Program-made: the position numbers and the translations under genes | Part shown: one piece after another, positions 12,747 through 21,124 of the stretch | Layout: the number at the start of each line of letters is the position of its first letter | How positions within the stretch are numbered: position 1 is the first letter of the stretch | DNA from: Microbacterium immunditiarum | GTDB taxonomy: Bacteria > Actinomycetota > Actinomycetes > Actinomycetales > Microbacteriaceae | Reading direction: 5' to 3' | Length of the DNA stretch: 64,000 bases | NCBI RefSeq assembly: GCF_013409785.1 | Contig: NZ_JACCBV010000001.1 | Span: forward strand, 3,224,001-3,288,000 | The notes under the pieces: model-generated | Database searches by the model: none | Told to the model about the DNA's origin: nothing | What the model saw: the letters and a program-made list of their open reading frames with translations, nothing else

Positions 12747-13610
12747 ATGCCCGACCCCGCCCCTTCGCCCGGACCCGGGATCTCGGTGGTGCAGCTGCAC
12801 CAGGACGAGATCCTCACGGGCGAAGCCGTCGCCCTCGACGTGCAGCCGCTGGGGTACTTCCTGCGCGCGCTCGGCACGCTGATCGACATCCTCGTCGGCG
12901 TCATCGTGCTGATCCTGTTCGCGCTCGTGACATCGTGGCTCCTCGCGCAGGAGGCGATCGACCCGAACATCCTGCCCATCCTCACGATCGCGGTGCTCGT
13001 GCTGGTGATGGTCGTGATCCCGACCGTCGTCGAGACGACGACGCGGGGGCGCAGCCTCGGACGCCTCGCGGTGGGCGGCCGCATCGTTCGCGTCGACGGC
13101 GGGGCATCCGGCTCCCGTCAGGCGTTCATCCGCGCACTCATCGGCGTCATCGAGCTCTGGTTCACCTTCGGCGCGGTCGCGGCGATCGTGGGCGCCTTCA
13201 CCCCGCGGTCGCAACGGCTGGGCGACCTCGTGGCAGGGACCTACTCGGAGCGCACGCGCACACCGCGGCTCCCCGAGGCCGCGCCGGGCGTGCCGCCGTC
13301 GCTCGCGGCGTGGGCTGCGACAGCCGACGTCGCTCGCCTTCCGGACACGCTGGCCCGGCGCATCGCGCGGTTCGCGCAGAGCGCCGACCGGCTCGATCCT
13401 CCGGCGCGGGTGCGGCTCGCGTCGACCCTCGCGCACGAGACGCGGGCGTTCGTGTCGCCCGTGCCGGCGGCCGATCCCGAGACGTTCCTGCGGGCCGTCG
13501 CCGCTGTCCGCCGTGAGCGCGAGCTGCGCGCGCTCACGCTCGAGGCGCAGCGCGTCGACGCCCTCACCGCCGCGGGCCCGGCCGCGCCGCGCGGGTTCCC
13601 GGCGCGCTGA
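12747..13610 (+). CDS. RDD-family membrane protein
   Basis: Protein of 287 residues. After a short cytosolic start, helices at about residues 38-65 and 72-92 are followed by the RDD-family signature TTTRGRSLGRLAVGGRIVR, a third helix near 130-155 and QRLGDLVAGT. The C-terminal 110 residues are soluble and contain the LARRIARFAQSADRLDPPAR region seen in actinobacterial members. It is paired divergently with the SpoIIM-like gene, a common association. RDD proteins have been proposed as transporters or regulators; no function is assigned here. The ORF could be extended upstream, but ATG 12747 fits the shared 18-bp promoter gap. Confidence 0.87.
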   Translation: MPDPAPSPGPGISVVQLHQDEILTGEAVALDVQPLGYFLRALGTLIDILVGVIVLILFALVTSWLLAQEAIDPNILPILTIAVLVLVMVVIPTVVETTTRGRSLGRLAVGGRIVRVDGGASGSRQAFIRALIGVIELWFTFGAVAAIVGAFTPRSQRLGDLVAGTYSERTRTPRLPEAAPGVPPSLAAWAATADVARLPDTLARRIARFAQSADRLDPPARVRLASTLAHETRAFVSPVPAADPETFLRAVAAVRRERELRALTLEAQRVDALTAAGPAAPRGFPAR

Positions 13611-13626
13611 CGCTTGAAACGCGTCA
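13608..13626. terminator. Small stem spanning two convergent stop codons
   Basis: TGACGC (13608-13613) pairs with GCGTCA (13621-13626) around a 7-base loop. The arms contain the TGA stops of the RDD gene and of ahcY on the opposite strand. With only 13 bases between the convergent genes this weak hairpin is the only candidate terminator. Confidence 0.35.
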
Positions 13627-15144
13627 GTACCGGTAGTGGTCGAGCTTGTACGGCCCCTCGACCGGCACGCCGAGGTAGGCCGCCTGCTCGGGCGTGAGCT
13701 CGGTCAACTGGGCACCGAGGGCGGACAGGTGCAGGCGCGCGACCTTCTCGTCGAGCGTCTTCGGAAGCGTGTAGACCCCCGTGGGGTACTGCGCGCGCCG
13801 CGTGAACAGCTCGATCTGCGCGAGCACCTGATTCGCGAACGACGCGCTCATGACGAACGACGGATGCCCCGTGGCGTTGCCGAGGTTGAGCAGGCGCCCC
13901 TCGCTCAGCACGAGCACGCTGCGGCCGTTCGGCAGGCGCCACTCGTGCACCTGCGGCTTGATCTCGACCTTCTCGACGCCCGGGAGCGCCTCGAGCCCCG
14001 CCATGTCGATCTCGTCGTCGAAGTGGCCGACGTTGCCGACGATCGCGAGGTGCTTGAGGCCGAGGAGATGCTCGACGGTCACGACGCGCGTGTTGCCCGT
14101 TCCCGTGATGACGATGTCGACCTCGCCGATCACGTCGTCGAGACGCGCGACCTGGTAGCCGTCCATCGCGGCCTGCAGCGCGCAGATCGGGTCGATCTCG
14201 CCGACGATGACGCGTGCGCCCTGGCCGCGCAGCGCCTCAGCCGCACCCTTGCCGACGTCGCCGTAGCCGGCCACGAAGGCGACCTTGCCGCCGATGAGCA
14301 CGTCGGTCGCGCGGTTGATGCCGTCGGGCAGCGAGTGGCGGATGCCGTAGATGTTGTCGAACTTCGACTTCGTCACCGAGTCGTTGACGTTGATCGCGGG
14401 GAACAGCAGCTCCCCCTTCGCCGAGAGCTCGTACAGGCGGTGCACGCCGGTCGTCGTCTCCTCGGTGACGCCGATGAGGTCCTTCGCGATGCGCGTGAAG
14501 CGCTGCGGATCGCGCGCGAGGCTCGCGCGCAGCGTGTCGAGCACGACGCGGTACTCCGCGGATGCCGTGTCACCGGTCCCCGAGCCCGCCGAAGGGTCGG
14601 GAACGGCGCCCGAGTTCTCGAACTCGACGCCCTTGTGCACGAGCAGGGTCGCGTCGCCGCCGTCGTCGAGGATGAGGTTCGGGCCGTCAGCGCCCTCGGC
14701 CGTCCAGTCGAAGATGCGGTCGGCGAGGCGCCAGTACTCCTCGAGCGTCTCGCCCTTCCACGCGAACACGGGGACGCCCGCGGGAGCCTCTACCGTGCCG
14801 TTGGGTCCGACGACGACGGCGGCGGCGGCCTCGTCCTGCGTCGAGAAGATGTTGCAGCTCGCCCAGCGCACCTGCGCGCCGAGCGCGACGAGGGTCTCGA
14901 TGAGCACGGCGGTCTGCACCGTCATGTGCAGCGAGCCGGCGATGCGCGCGCCCTGGAGGGGCTGCGTCGGACCGAACTCCTCGCGCAGCGCCATGAGGCC
15001 GGGCATCTCGTTCTCGGCGAGACGAATCTGGTGGCGGCCCGCCTCGGCGAGCGAGAGGTCGGCGACCTCATAGTCGAGGCGACCGACGGATGCCTTAGCG
15101 GCAGCGTCGGTCGAGGCGGAGCGAGGCGAGACGTCGATCGGCAT
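13624..15144 (-). CDS. ahcY: Adenosylhomocysteinase (S-adenosylhomocysteine hydrolase)
   Basis: NAD-dependent enzyme of 506 residues that splits S-adenosylhomocysteine to adenosine and homocysteine. Characteristic segments are [34 protein letters not shown], the NAD-binding [21 protein letters not shown], and the C-terminal KLDHYRY that contributes to cofactor binding in the tetramer. ATG 15144 is the conventional start; -10-like GAGAAT lies 7 bases before it. Odd feature: a Gly/Ser/Pro insert [13 protein letters not shown] between the VHKGVEFE and [10 protein letters not shown] segments is encoded by a palindromic repeat-like DNA element. Length slightly exceeds the usual 480-495 residues partly for that reason. 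Confidence 0.97.
   Translation of the reverse strand: MPIDVSPRSASTDAAAKASVGRLDYEVADLSLAEAGRHQIRLAENEMPGLMALREEFGPTQPLQGARIAGSLHMTVQTAVLIETLVALGAQVRWASCNIFSTQDEAAAAVVVGPNGTVEAPAGVPVFAWKGETLEEYWRLADRIFDWTAEGADGPNLILDDGGDATLLVHKGVEFENSGAVPDPSAGSGTGDTASAEYRVVLDTLRASLARDPQRFTRIAKDLIGVTEETTTGVHRLYELSAKGELLFPAINVNDSVTKSKFDNIYGIRHSLPDGINRATDVLIGGKVAFVAGYGDVGKGAAEALRGQGARVIVGEIDPICALQAAMDGYQVARLDDVIGEVDIVITGTGNTRVVTVEHLLGLKHLAIVGNVGHFDDEIDMAGLEALPGVEKVEIKPQVHEWRLPNGRSVLVLSEGRLLNLGNATGHPSFVMSASFANQVLAQIELFTRRAQYPTGVYTLPKTLDEKVARLHLSALGAQLTELTPEQAAYLGVPVEGPYKLDHYRY
14575..14604. repeat. Palindromic repeat-like element inside ahcY
   Basis: Thirty bases beginning GGTCCCCGAGCCC and ending GGGTCGGGAAC form an imperfect palindrome around CGCCGAA. 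The sequence resembles the GC-rich 'gagcc...cgaaggg' dispersed elements I remember from Microbacteriaceae intergenic regions. Here it is in frame within ahcY and encodes the [10 protein letters not shown] insert. No second copy was seen in the window. Confidence 0.5.
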
Positions 15145-15188
15145 CCGGCCATTCTCCCACGCCCGTGCCGAGGACGCCTCGGCCCGCT

Positions 15189-15395
15189 TCAGACCTGCAG
15201 CGTCTCGTGCCGCACGACGACCCAGCCCTTCGGCACGGACAGCCGCTCGGTGTGGATCGCGCACAGGTCGTGGGCGTGCGGGTCGTGCGTGCCGCCGAGG
15301 GGGCCGATCGCGGCCATCTGGTCGCCGTAGTCGTACGTCAGGGTCGACACCGCCTCGCGGGCGCACCCGACCTTGGAGCAGAATCTCTCGCGCAT
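15189..15395 (-). CDS. DUF3499 family protein
   Basis: Small protein of 68 residues. Cys residues in [12 protein letters not shown] and in [13 protein letters not shown] could bind a metal, and [10 protein letters not shown] is a family feature. The start at ATG 15395 is chosen over an upstream in-frame ATG because a TAGCGT -10 element lies 7 bases before it. DUF3499 genes are conserved beside whiB2, manA/manB and zincin-fold genes in Actinobacteria, including Mycobacterium (Rv3258c region). Function unknown. Confidence 0.88.
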   Translation of the reverse strand: MRERFCSKVGCAREAVSTLTYDYGDQMAAIGPLGGTHDPHAHDLCAIHTERLSVPKGWVVVRHETLQV

Positions 15396-15408
15396 CGCCG
15401 CAACGCTA
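15396..15408 (-). promoter_or_regulatory. Leaderless-type -10 element of the DUF3499 gene
   Basis: TAGCGT occupies 15408-15403 on the minus strand and is followed by 7 bases and the ATG at 15395. The spacing predicts transcription starting at or near the start codon. It also argues against the upstream alternative ATG. Confidence 0.5.
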
Positions 15409-15451
15409 CAGGCGAGACGGATGCAGCGTGCGGGGGCACGCCGCACGCAGG

Positions 15452-15508
15452 CGGTTGAGCGAGCGAACCCGCACCCCGGTCGCTGAGCGAGCGAAGCGAG
15501 ACGAAGCG
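15452..15508. repeat. Dispersed-repeat remnant (TGAGCGAGCGAA motif, two copies)
   Basis: The 130-base gap between the DUF3499 and zincin genes holds two copies of TGAGCGAGCGAA, at about 15456-15467 and 15484-15495. The second copy continues into GCGAGACGAAGCG. This resembles a repeat family common between Microbacteriaceae genes, often at gene ends. It has no coding potential of its own. Confidence 0.45.
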
Positions 15509-15525
15509 CACCACTCCGGCGCGCG

Positions 15526-15957
15526 TCAGAAGTACCGGAAGCGCTCCGGTCCGAGGTCCCACGGGTCGCGGTCGAGGTACTCCGCGGCGGCCCGGAAAAC
15601 GCAGCTCTCCACCATCATGCGGCGGTGGAGATCGTCGTTGCGGTGGAGGTGGCTGAGCCGCTCGATCGGCAGGCGGTAGAGGATGATGCGCCGCTCGTCG
15701 GCGAGCACCTTCCAGCGCGGGATGCCCTCGGCGTCGGCCGCGGGCGGCATGTCGGCGACCTCGAAGCGCACGTCGCGCAGCTCGGGCCACGCCGAGCGGA
15801 GGAACTCGGCGGCGGTCGTGACCGCGAGGTCGAACCGGTCGACGCGCGTGTCGAGCGGAGGAAGGGGCGGCCGCACCACGGGGCTGCGTCCTTCGCGCCC
15901 GTGACGACCGTGCCGCGCGGGCCGCCGCACGGCGCTCCGGGTTCTGCGCCACGCCAT
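15526..15957 (-). CDS. Zincin-fold metallopeptidase-family protein lacking HExxH
   Basis: Protein of 143 residues with a basic N-terminus. The middle part (RFDLAVTTAAEFLRSAWPEL and IILYRLPIERL) matches the small zincin-like family found beside whiB2 in Actinobacteria, such as the Rv3259 group. Where a zinc protease would carry HExxH, the sequence reads MMVESCVFRAAAEYL, so no catalytic zinc site is visible and it is probably not a peptidase. A TAGGAT -10 element lies 6 bases before the ATG. It sits between DUF5719 and DUF3499 genes on the same strand. Function unknown. Confidence 0.75.
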   Translation of the reverse strand: MAWRRTRSAVRRPARHGRHGREGRSPVVRPPLPPLDTRVDRFDLAVTTAAEFLRSAWPELRDVRFEVADMPPAADAEGIPRWKVLADERRIILYRLPIERLSHLHRNDDLHRRMMVESCVFRAAAEYLDRDPWDLGPERFRYF

Positions 15958-15969
15958 GCGCCCATCCTA
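15958..15969 (-). promoter_or_regulatory. Leaderless-type -10 element of the zincin-like gene
   Basis: TAGGAT at 15969-15964 on the minus strand stands 6 bases before the ATG at 15957. No ribosome site is visible between them. This supports a leaderless transcript. Confidence 0.45.
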
Positions 15970-16030
15970 GGCGGGCGATCGGTCGCGGGCGCCGCCATGG
16001 CCGGGCGGCGGATGGGCGCCGCGGGGCCGC

Positions 16031-17413
16031 TCAGGGATAGACGACGATGGACTCGGAGCCCGTGTCGGCGGGCCACACAGGGAAACCGGCGAGCGCACCG
16101 TCGCCGGTCAGCGACAGGCTCGCATGCACGGGTGCCGTGGCCTCCAGCGTCACCAGGCCCTGCGTCGCGATGCGCACGACCGTCGATCCGAGCGGCGGAA
16201 CGACGGTCTGCGACGACTGCTCGCCGTCGCTCACGCTCACGATCGCCTCCGCCTCGCCGCGGTTGACGAGGCTCAGCGTGCGCAGCGGCCCGGCGGGAAC
16301 GGCGAGCATCGCGGTCCCCTCGAGCTCCGGCGCGGGCGTGTACCACGCGAAGTCCGCACCGGGCGCGAAGTCCGTCGTCTGCCAGACCGCAGCGAGGATC
16401 GGGACATCCGCGGTCACCTCGACCGTGTAGTCGCCCGGCGGCAGCCCGCCGAGGTCGACCTCGATCGGAAGTCCCGCCGAGAGGGCGATCGGCTGCGGCT
16501 CGCGCGCCGGCGTCGCGTTGCGCGCATCAGTGACCGTCAGGGTCGCTGTGCCGGCCGCCGTGGGCGAGAGCACGCGCGCGATCGTCGCGACCTGCCCGTC
16601 GGCGGCCGCGCCGGCCATGACGGGCACGCCGGCGATGATCTGATCCGTCTCCGGGCTCGCGATCGCCTCGACCTGGTCGACGCCGCCCGTCGCGAGCGTG
16701 CGAGTGATGCTCGTCTGCAATGACGCCGTCACCGGCGCGCCGCTCGCGCTCACCCTGACGATCGGGCTCGCCTCGCCGCGGGCGAGGCCGGCCAGCGGCA
16801 CGACATGCTGCTGACCCGCCGGGATGACGATCGCCGCACCTCCGGGCGGCACGACCGGTCCGGTCGCGCCGAACACGGTGAGCTCGACCGTCGCCGCGAC
16901 GCGTCCCGGGTTGGAGATGACGACGATGTCGGCCGCGCCGGTCTCGCCCGAGCCGCCGACGAGCCACGACTCGATGAGGGGCGGACGGCAGGCCGAGGCG
17001 GCGTAGCCGCGCAGGAAGGGCGTGTCGGCGGCCGCCGCGCCGGATGCAGCGACCGCGACGCGCCGCGACCCGTCAGGCTCCTTGCTGTAGGCCCTCGGGG
17101 CCCCCGGGCCGCCGAGGACGAACTCGGCCATCGCCCCGTCCTCGGCCCCGGAGACGACGGACTGTGAGGCGGCGACGACCACTTGGTCGGGGTCCTCCAC
17201 GATCTGTCCGAGCGCGAGGAGATCGCCGGAGCACACGAGCACCGACGCCGACGGAACGGGCATCGCGGCGACCTCGACCGGGCGCCGCTCGTAGGTCGGC
17301 CACGGCACTCCCGCCGCGGTCACGACGGCGACGACGAACGCGACGGCGACGACGGTGCCGGCGATGGCGCGGGCGCCGGTGGTGGCCCAGCGGAAGATCC
17401 GACGGTCACTCAT
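16031..17413 (-). CDS. DUF5719 family exported protein
   Basis: Protein of 460 residues with a single hydrophobic N-terminal segment at about residues 18-36 (TVVAVAFVVAVVTAAGV), a signal anchor or signal peptide. The remainder is an extracytoplasmic beta-rich domain with repeated short motifs such as VVISNPGRVAATVELTVFGA and a C-terminal MLAVPAGPLRTLSLVNRG region, as in DUF5719 proteins. It lies downstream of the membrane glycosyltransferase, and its start overlaps the stop of a 35-codon bridging ORF (ATGA). In Actinobacteria DUF5719 genes accompany this glycosyltransferase and whiB2, suggesting a joint envelope role. Biochemical function is not known. Confidence 0.85.
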   Translation of the reverse strand: MSDRRIFRWATTGARAIAGTVVAVAFVVAVVTAAGVPWPTYERRPVEVAAMPVPSASVLVCSGDLLALGQIVEDPDQVVVAASQSVVSGAEDGAMAEFVLGGPGAPRAYSKEPDGSRRVAVAASGAAAADTPFLRGYAASACRPPLIESWLVGGSGETGAADIVVISNPGRVAATVELTVFGATGPVVPPGGAAIVIPAGQQHVVPLAGLARGEASPIVRVSASGAPVTASLQTSITRTLATGGVDQVEAIASPETDQIIAGVPVMAGAAADGQVATIARVLSPTAAGTATLTVTDARNATPAREPQPIALSAGLPIEVDLGGLPPGDYTVEVTADVPILAAVWQTTDFAPGADFAWYTPAPELEGTAMLAVPAGPLRTLSLVNRGEAEAIVSVSDGEQSSQTVVPPLGSTVVRIATQGLVTLEATAPVHASLSLTGDGALAGFPVWPADTGSESIVVYP

Positions 17414-17517
17414 GAGATCGCCCCCTTCGGGCGATCGGCGCGCTGGGCGCGCCGGACGCGTACCGCGTACTCACTTGATCGCCCCCTTCGGGCGATCGGC
17501 GCGCCGGGCGCACTCAT
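17410..17517 (-). CDS. Possible 35-residue ORF linking two genes by ATGA overlaps
   Basis: A short frame starts at ATG 17517, which overlaps the stop of the upstream glycosyltransferase (ATGA), and ends in a TGA overlapping the ATG of DUF5719 (ATGA). The peptide begins MSAPGAPIARRGR and is highly basic. It is encoded mostly by a duplicated palindromic element, so it may be a non-functional relic that nevertheless keeps ribosomes moving between the two genes. Coding function is doubtful; translational coupling is the more plausible role. Confidence 0.3.
   Translation of the reverse strand: MSAPGAPIARRGRSSEYAVRVRRAQRADRPKGAIS
17416..17512. repeat. Two direct copies of a 35-bp palindromic element
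   Basis: Copies at 17416-17450 and 17477-17511 match in 34 of 35 positions and are offset by 61 bases. Each begins with a hairpin, GATCGCCC paired with GGGCGATC around a short CCTTC loop region. The downstream copy places a hairpin right before the DUF5719 ATG; on the minus strand the GAAGGGGG that could serve as its ribosome site lies in the loop and 3' arm. Confidence 0.75.
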
Positions 17518-20500
17518 CGCCCCTCCTGCCAATGCGGCCCGACCACGCGCGACGTGTGCCGAGCGGCGCGGCGCGAGGCCGCGGTGGGGATCGCGAGCAG
17601 CACCGCGACGCCGAGCACGATGAGCTGCGCCGCCGTGATCCAGCCCGCGAGCGCGGTGGCCGATGTGGGCGCGGCCGGGCGGGGCGCGACCTCCCCCGTC
17701 ACGCGCCACAGCGAGCCCTTCGCCGTGTCGCCGACGGCGACGAGGCCGTCGCGCTGGTCGAGCGACGTCGCGGTGCCGAGGCGCAGCGTGCGCGCCGCAT
17801 CCGACTCGGGCGGATCGCTCGGCGCCAGCAGCACGAAGCCGATGCCGTCCTCGGCGAGGCGTGCCACGACATCGGTCGCGGCGGGTGTCACGAGGTCGGC
17901 GGTGAGCTCGGCGAGGTCGCGGTCCTGGTCCGTCGCGCGCGGGCGCGTCGAGACGATGGTCGCCTGCCCGCCGAGCGTCTCGCTCGCACCCCACACCACG
18001 CGGGCGGCGACGCCGCCTTCGTTCTGGGGACGGAGCACGATCGTGCCGACATCCGCATCCTCCCGGCCCTCTGCCGCGACGAACGCCGGCAGTGTGCTCG
18101 CGTCGCCGAGTCCGATGAGGGCGGCGCCGCGGGTGAGCGCGGTGAGGCTCGGCACCGCGAGCACCGCGATCGCGACCATGACGAGGAGCGCGAGTCCCGC
18201 GCGAGCGGCGCCCAGGCGCCTCGCGAGGACCGGTGAGGCGACGTGTCCGAGGCCGGGCTCACGCCCGGAGCCGATGGCGGCGTCGAGCGTGACGAGCGCG
18301 CCGCCGAGCGCTCCGAGCCACGCGAGGCTCAGCCCGGTGCCGGGCCAGATCGGCACGGATTGCGACTGCGTGAACGCCACCGAGAGCCCGACCGATGCGA
18401 ACGCGGTCACCAGTCCGAGGGCGCCGACGACGAGGAGCACCGCCCCCGCGGCCCACCGCTGCGTGAGCGGCGCGATGAGGGCGAGCACGGCGACGGGCGC
18501 GGCGAGCAGCGGGACCCACCACAGGTCGGCGGCGGGCAGCATCGTCGCCCAGCCGGCGAGGTCGCCGGTCGGCAGCCCCGCGGCGAGCGATGCGCGGCCC
18601 GAGGCATCTGCCGCGACCTGCGGTCGCGACCACACCACACCGGGGTCGGCGAGCAGCCCGAGCGCGGAGCCGCTTCGCAGCTGGTGCCAGACGAGCGGCG
18701 CCGCGAAGAGCACCGCGGGCACCATCACCCACACGATCCGGCCCACGCCCCGCCCACCGCGCAGGATGATGTCCAGCGCGAGGGCGCCGATCCAGATCAC
18801 GACGAACTCCGGCGCGAGGGCCGGTGCGCACGCGGCGCACAGGGCGAGCACGATCGAAGCGGCGCCCGCCGGCACCCACGCGCGATGCGCGACCGACCCC
18901 GCGTAGAAGAGCCACGGCAGCAGAAGGTGCAGCAGCACGGCCGACGGCCTGCCCTGGATGAGCGCTGCGAGGAAGGTCGGCGCGAGCGCCCACACGACTC
19001 CGCCGGTGAACCGCAGCACCGGGCGATCGCTCACACGCGTCGACGCGAACCACCCGCCGAGCGCCGCGAGGGGGATCGCGAGCACCCACAGCACGACGAG
19101 CGCACGCGACGGCGCGATGGGCCACAGCGACCCGATGGCGGCGACGATCGCGGCGAACGGGTCGGCCGGCCCCACGGTGTCGAGGCCGATCGCGCGAGAT
19201 CCGTAGGCCGTGTCGGCCCACAGCTGACCGAGCACCGGATGCAGCGGCAGCAGTCCCCCGCCGCCGAGCACGGGCCACGCGAGCAGCGCGGGGAACGCGG
19301 CGATCGACACGACGAGCGCGCCGAGCACGAGCCACGCGCCGCCGCCGGTGAAGAAGCGCAGCTCTCCGCGTGCGGGCGTCGTGGTCGCGGCATCCGGTTC
19401 CTCTTCGAGCCGTTCGCGCAGCTCGAGCTGCGAGATGCGCAGCGGCGCGAGCTGCGACCACGGCACCTTGCGGATCTCGCGGATGCGGCGGCGCGAACGC
19501 GCGATCGCCGGCAGGCGCACGAGCGCCACGGCCGCGGCGGCCCACTCCGGCGCAACGAGGCCTGGCTGCTTGGCCGCGAGGCGGCGGATCGTGCGCCACA
19601 GCGCGAGCGGGAGGATCGCGAGCCAGTGCAACGGCAGCGCGACCGGATGCGCGTACGCGAGCCGGCGGTGCAGCCGCGCCGTGCGCGCGGCGTACGCGAT
19701 GTGCCGGCGGCGGACGGCGTCGACCGGAGTGGGCAGGCCTGCGACGCCGTCCCCTGCGACGGCGACGAGCGCCTGCGACGCGAAGGTTACGCGGTGGCCC
19801 GCGAGGCGGGCGCGCACACCGAGATCGAGTCCTTCGTCGGCGCCGGCGAGGGCGCGGTCGAGCCCGCCGAGCTCGCGCCACGCGTCGCCGCGCACGAGGA
19901 TTCCGCGCACGTCCGAGCCCAGGACGTCCTCGACGACGTCGTGCTGTCCCTGGTCGAGCTCGCCGTCGGCGAGGCCGACCGTCCGCCCGTATCGGGTCAT
20001 CGTCACGCCCAGCGACACGAGCTCGCCGCGATCGTCCCAGCGCACGAGCTTCGGCGCGGCGAACGCCGCCGTCGGAGCGACCTCGAGCGCACCGGCCAGC
20101 CGCTCGAGAGCGGCGGGCTCGGGCGCGGTGTCCTGTGCGAGGAGCCACACGGCGTCGCCCGTTCGTGCGACGGGAGGCTCGGCAGTCGCCGTTCGGGCCA
20201 CGGCCGTGGCCCCGGACGCCGCGTCGCCCAGCCACGCGACGGCATCGGCGGATCCGGATGCCACTGCTGACGTCTCGGTCGCGGGCAGGATCTGCACCGT
20301 GCGGGTCGCGAGCTCGACCGCATCCGCGAAGGACGTGCCGGCCGGCGCCCGAAGGACTGTTGCCCCGCTTTCGGCGGACGCGGACTCGGGCTCGGCGTCT
20401 CCGCCCGCGGCGGCTCCGACGGCCTCGAGCGTGCGCGGGTCGTCGCCGCACAGGACGATGGTCACGTCATCGGGGAGTCTTGTCTGCCGGTCGAGAGCCG

Positions 20501-20582
20501 CCAGAGTCCGTCGCGCGTGGAACGGAGCCGCCGGGTGACCGTCGGCGCGCACAACGAGGATGGCGTGGACTCTGGCGGGCAT
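17514..20582 (-). CDS. GT2 glycosyltransferase fused to large polytopic membrane domain
   Basis: Very long protein of 1022 residues. The first about 300 residues resemble a family-2 glycosyltransferase: an N-terminal HAILVVRADGHP strand, DVTIVLCGDDP, WLLAQDTAPEP, and ADEGLDLGVRARLAGHRV. The usual HDD-type metal site before APEP reads AQDTAPEP, so catalytic metal binding may differ or be lost. From about residue 400 to the end there are a dozen or more membrane helices separated by short loops, and a final helix near residue 980. A TAGGCT -10 element lies 9 bases before ATG 20582. Gene order with whiB2 upstream and DUF5719 downstream is conserved in Actinobacteria. It probably acts in envelope glycan assembly; acceptor unknown. 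Confidence 0.8.
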   Translation of the reverse strand: MPARVHAILVVRADGHPAAPFHARRTLAALDRQTRLPDDVTIVLCGDDPRTLEAVGAAAGGDAEPESASAESGATVLRAPAGTSFADAVELATRTVQILPATETSAVASGSADAVAWLGDAASGATAVARTATAEPPVARTGDAVWLLAQDTAPEPAALERLAGALEVAPTAAFAAPKLVRWDDRGELVSLGVTMTRYGRTVGLADGELDQGQHDVVEDVLGSDVRGILVRGDAWRELGGLDRALAGADEGLDLGVRARLAGHRVTFASQALVAVAGDGVAGLPTPVDAVRRRHIAYAARTARLHRRLAYAHPVALPLHWLAILPLALWRTIRRLAAKQPGLVAPEWAAAAVALVRLPAIARSRRRIREIRKVPWSQLAPLRISQLELRERLEEEPDAATTTPARGELRFFTGGGAWLVLGALVVSIAAFPALLAWPVLGGGGLLPLHPVLGQLWADTAYGSRAIGLDTVGPADPFAAIVAAIGSLWPIAPSRALVVLWVLAIPLAALGGWFASTRVSDRPVLRFTGGVVWALAPTFLAALIQGRPSAVLLHLLLPWLFYAGSVAHRAWVPAGAASIVLALCAACAPALAPEFVVIWIGALALDIILRGGRGVGRIVWVMVPAVLFAAPLVWHQLRSGSALGLLADPGVVWSRPQVAADASGRASLAAGLPTGDLAGWATMLPAADLWWVPLLAAPVAVLALIAPLTQRWAAGAVLLVVGALGLVTAFASVGLSVAFTQSQSVPIWPGTGLSLAWLGALGGALVTLDAAIGSGREPGLGHVASPVLARRLGAARAGLALLVMVAIAVLAVPSLTALTRGAALIGLGDASTLPAFVAAEGREDADVGTIVLRPQNEGGVAARVVWGASETLGGQATIVSTRPRATDQDRDLAELTADLVTPAATDVVARLAEDGIGFVLLAPSDPPESDAARTLRLGTATSLDQRDGLVAVGDTAKGSLWRVTGEVAPRPAAPTSATALAGWITAAQLIVLGVAVLLAIPTAASRRAARHTSRVVGPHWQEGR

Positions 20583-20597
20583 GACGTCGTCAGCCTA
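20583..20597 (-). promoter_or_regulatory. Leaderless-type -10 element of the GT2-membrane gene
   Basis: TAGGCT at 20597-20592 on the minus strand is 9 bases before the ATG at 20582. No ribosome site is seen. The element suggests a separate promoter within the whiB2 downstream region. Confidence 0.5.
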
Positions 20598-20616
20598 GGC
20601 GGACGATCCGGCTGCA

Positions 20617-20734
20617 CCCGGCGCCACGCGCCGGGAGGACCCGGATCCCGAATGGACGTCGGGTGAGGGCGCGAATCCGCTCGTATACGTGCGATTCGCG
20701 AAACCTTCTGGGCGCCGCACCCCCGCGCGGCGCC
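20617..20734 (-). terminator. Two GC-rich hairpins downstream of whiB
   Basis: GGCGCCGC (20711-20718) pairs with GCGGCGCC (20727-20734), directly after the whiB stop. CCCGGCGC (20617-20624) pairs with GCGCCGGG (20628-20635). Neither is followed by a T run. They are the only structures between whiB and the next gene and probably act as whiB terminators. Confidence 0.45.
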
Positions 20735-20749
20735 TGCCCGTGCCCGTCT

Positions 20750-21079
20750 TCAGCCGGCGCGGCGCTTGAGCTTGCGCCGTTCGCGCTCGCTCAGGCCGCC
20801 CCAGATCCCGAAGCGCTCGTCGTTCTGCAGCGCGTACTCGAGGCACTCCGAGCGCACCTCGCATGACGTGCAGATCCGCTTGGCGTCACGAGTCGACCCG
20901 CCCTTCTCTGGAAAGAAGGCCTCCGGATCGGTCTGCGCGCACAGCGCATCGGTCTGCCAAGCCAGAGGATTGTCGTCATTGCCCTCAACGGGCCGACGCA
21001 CCCCCGGGACGCCTAGCTGAACCGGATCGACGTACCAATCTTCGGGAACGCCGGAACGGTACTGTGAAGCCCCCGTCAT
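20750..21079 (-). CDS. whiB2: WhiB-family iron-sulfur transcription regulator (WhiB2 type)
   Basis: Protein of 109 residues. Four Cys ligands for a [4Fe-4S] cluster are at residues 47, 70, 73 and 79 in the C...CxxCx5C spacing. LCAQTDPEAFFPEKGGSTR, the beta-turn GIWGG (91-95) and the basic tail SERERRKLKRR match WhiB2/WhmD, which controls septation and division. The start at ATG 21079 is favoured by a GTGGAG ribosome site 6 bases upstream; a longer frame to 21181 would run into the promoter. It lies beside manA, DUF3499 and zincin genes, the same neighbourhood as whiB2 in mycobacteria, which supports the WhiB2 rather than WhiB1 assignment. Confidence 0.93.
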   Translation of the reverse strand: MTGASQYRSGVPEDWYVDPVQLGVPGVRRPVEGNDDNPLAWQTDALCAQTDPEAFFPEKGGSTRDAKRICTSCEVRSECLEYALQNDERFGIWGGLSERERRKLKRRAG

Positions 21080-21124
21080 CTCGTTCTCCACCCTGTGTTT
21101 CCCCCCGCACGCTTGTCGCGCGTT

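Noticed and set aside
13636..15330. A 564-codon plus-strand frame opposite ahcY.
   Set aside because: Antisense to an unmistakable ahcY; composition is typical of shadow frames.
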